Below, in pieces: positions 6,220 to 7,037 of a stretch of 7,037 nt of DNA. Source of the DNA: an uncultured Alphaproteobacteria bacterium (lineage in GTDB: Bacteria > Pseudomonadota > Alphaproteobacteria > Reyranellales > Reyranellaceae). The first letter of the stretch is position 1. Each line of letters starts with the position of its first letter. Under the pieces are notes generated by a model. That model was not told where the DNA came from. It did not search any database and saw only the letters and a program-made list of their open reading frames with translations. The stretch lies in the NCBI GenBank assembly GCA_903929895.1, contig CAIYWM010000042.1, positions 1 to 7,037 of the forward strand, given 5' to 3'. A program made the translations under genes and the position numbers.

Positions 6220-7037
6220 ATGACCTTCGCCGCCCGGTTTGTCCTGAAATCCCTGGAACGTCTGTCCGTCGGTCGCCTGACTGTACGACTTCCAGACGGC
6301 CGCGTGCGCTCCTTCGGGAGGGCCGACGCATCGCCACATGCCGAGATCGACGTGCGGGACTGGCGCTTGTTTCGCCGGGTGCTGCTCGACGGCGACATGG
6401 GATTCGCCGAATCCTACATGGAGGGCTTCTGCGATTCGCCCGACCTGCCTACCCTGATCGGCCTGCTGCTCGCCAACGAACAGGCGCTGGGCAAGATCAC
6501 GCGAACGAATTTCTTTCATGGCCTGCTGTTGAAGTTGCTGCACCGGCGGCACGAAAACACACGCGAGGGATCCAAGAAGAACATCCATGCCCACTACGAC
6601 CTGGGCAACGAGTTCTACGGCCTGTGGCTCGATCCCTCGATGACCTACTCTTCCGCGCTGTACGAGGGCGAGGTGGAGAAGCCGCTCGAGGCCGCCCAGA
6701 TCGCCAAGTACGAGCGCATCCTGTCGCAGCTCGGCGCCCGCCAGGGCGACAGCATCCTCGAGATCGGATGCGGCTGGGGCGGCTTTGCCGAAGTGGCGGC
6801 GCGACGCGGCATGCGTGTCACCGGCGTGACCATCTCCAGGGAACAGCTGGACTATGCCCGCGCCCGCCTGGAGCGGGCAGGGCTGGCCGACCGGGTCGAC
6901 CTGCAGTTCCGCGACTATCGCGACATCGAGGGCCAGTACGACCATATCGTGTCGATCGAGATGATCGAAGCCGTGGGCGAACGCTACTGGCCCGACTACT
7001 TCGCGACGCTGAAGCGCCATGTGGTGCCGGGCGGTTC
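6220..7037 (+). CDS. Cyclopropane fatty acid synthase-family SAM-dependent methyltransferase, C-terminus cut off
   Basis: Runs off the right edge after 272 codons; the family usually has about 390-420 residues, so roughly the last third is missing. Cfa-family enzymes transfer a methyl or methylene from S-adenosylmethionine to double bonds of membrane phospholipid acyl chains. Visible: an N-terminal family domain with GDMGFAESYMEGF (58-70), HYDLGNEFY (125-133), MTYSSALY (141-148), the SAM-binding motif LEIGCGWGGFAE (180-191), GVTIS (202-206) and SIEMIEAVGERYW (245-257). The active-site cysteine of E. coli Cfa (YSCAYW) is serine here (S145). The His after the catalytic Glu (FEHVG) is alanine (A251), while E250 itself is kept. 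These changes mark a subgroup distinct from classical Cfa, which may methylate rather than cyclopropanate. The ATG at 6220 is 16 bp after the DUF1365 stop, with only a weak GGA as ribosome site. Last gene of the block inside the window. Confidence 0.9.
   Translation, partial: MTFAARFVLKSLERLSVGRLTVRLPDGRVRSFGRADASPHAEIDVRDWRLFRRVLLDGDMGFAESYMEGFCDSPDLPTLIGLLLANEQALGKITRTNFFHGLLLKLLHRRHENTREGSKKNIHAHYDLGNEFYGLWLDPSMTYSSALYEGEVEKPLEAAQIAKYERILSQLGARQGDSILEIGCGWGGFAEVAARRGMRVTGVTISREQLDYARARLERAGLADRVDLQFRDYRDIEGQYDHIVSIEMIEAVGERYWPDYFATLKRHVVPGG

Noticed and set aside
5235..6398. A 387-codon open frame on the minus strand opposite DUF1365 and the gene boundaries around it
   Set aside because: It crosses three real plus-strand genes, lacks a family resemblance and is a typical high-GC shadow frame.
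5809..7020. A 403-codon open frame on the minus strand opposite the Cfa-like gene
   Set aside because: It lies antisense to a well-conserved methyltransferase frame, has no recognisable domain, and its length is explained by the GC-rich third codon positions of the real gene.

Overview
The window is about 7 kb of GC-rich, densely coding chromosomal DNA. It most likely comes from an alphaproteobacterium. The main reasons are a secreted protein matching DUF1849/EipB, a family described essentially from Alphaproteobacteria, and a ligase-associated-type PdeM phosphoesterase. Genus cannot be set from this sequence alone. I see no RNA gene, insertion sequence, CRISPR array or long repeat, and no gap between genes longer than about 105 bases.

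Layout. (1) At the left edge, on the minus strand, is the N-terminal part of a MobA-like nucleotidyltransferase (147 to 1, running off the window). (2) Divergent from it is a complete FAH-superfamily hydratase of the 2-keto-4-pentenoate hydratase type (195-995, +). (3) Converging on the hydratase, 6 bp away, is PdeM, a metallophosphoesterase (1697 to 1002, -). (4) Divergent from pdeM is a secreted EipB/DUF1849 envelope protein (1800-2591, +). (5) A rightward block follows: class I DNA photolyase (2632-4041), COG2907-type FAD-dependent oxidoreductase (4066-5433), DUF1365 protein (5430-6203) and a Cfa-family SAM-dependent methyltransferase (6220 to the window end, C-terminus missing). Gaps in the block are 24 bp, a 4-bp overlap and 16 bp, so it is almost certainly one operon. 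The eipB-like gene lies 40 bp upstream and may or may not be co-transcribed.

How the genes fit together. Photolyase + FAD oxidoreductase + DUF1365 + Cfa-like methyltransferase is a recurring proteobacterial set linked to light and singlet-oxygen responses (from general knowledge). Photolyase repairs UV dimers. The other three are best read as a membrane-lipid modification module acting on unsaturated phospholipid acyl chains, possibly related to the methylated/furan fatty acid (Ufa) pathway of Rhodobacter and Rhodopseudomonas. The most interesting point is that the methyltransferase differs from classical cyclopropane synthases at two positions (Ser for the active-site Cys, Ala for the His after the catalytic Glu). 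This suggests chemistry other than plain cyclopropanation. No regulator (RpoE/ChrR or LitR/CarH type) is inside the window. The left-hand genes (mobA, hydratase, pdeM) have no evident functional link to this block.
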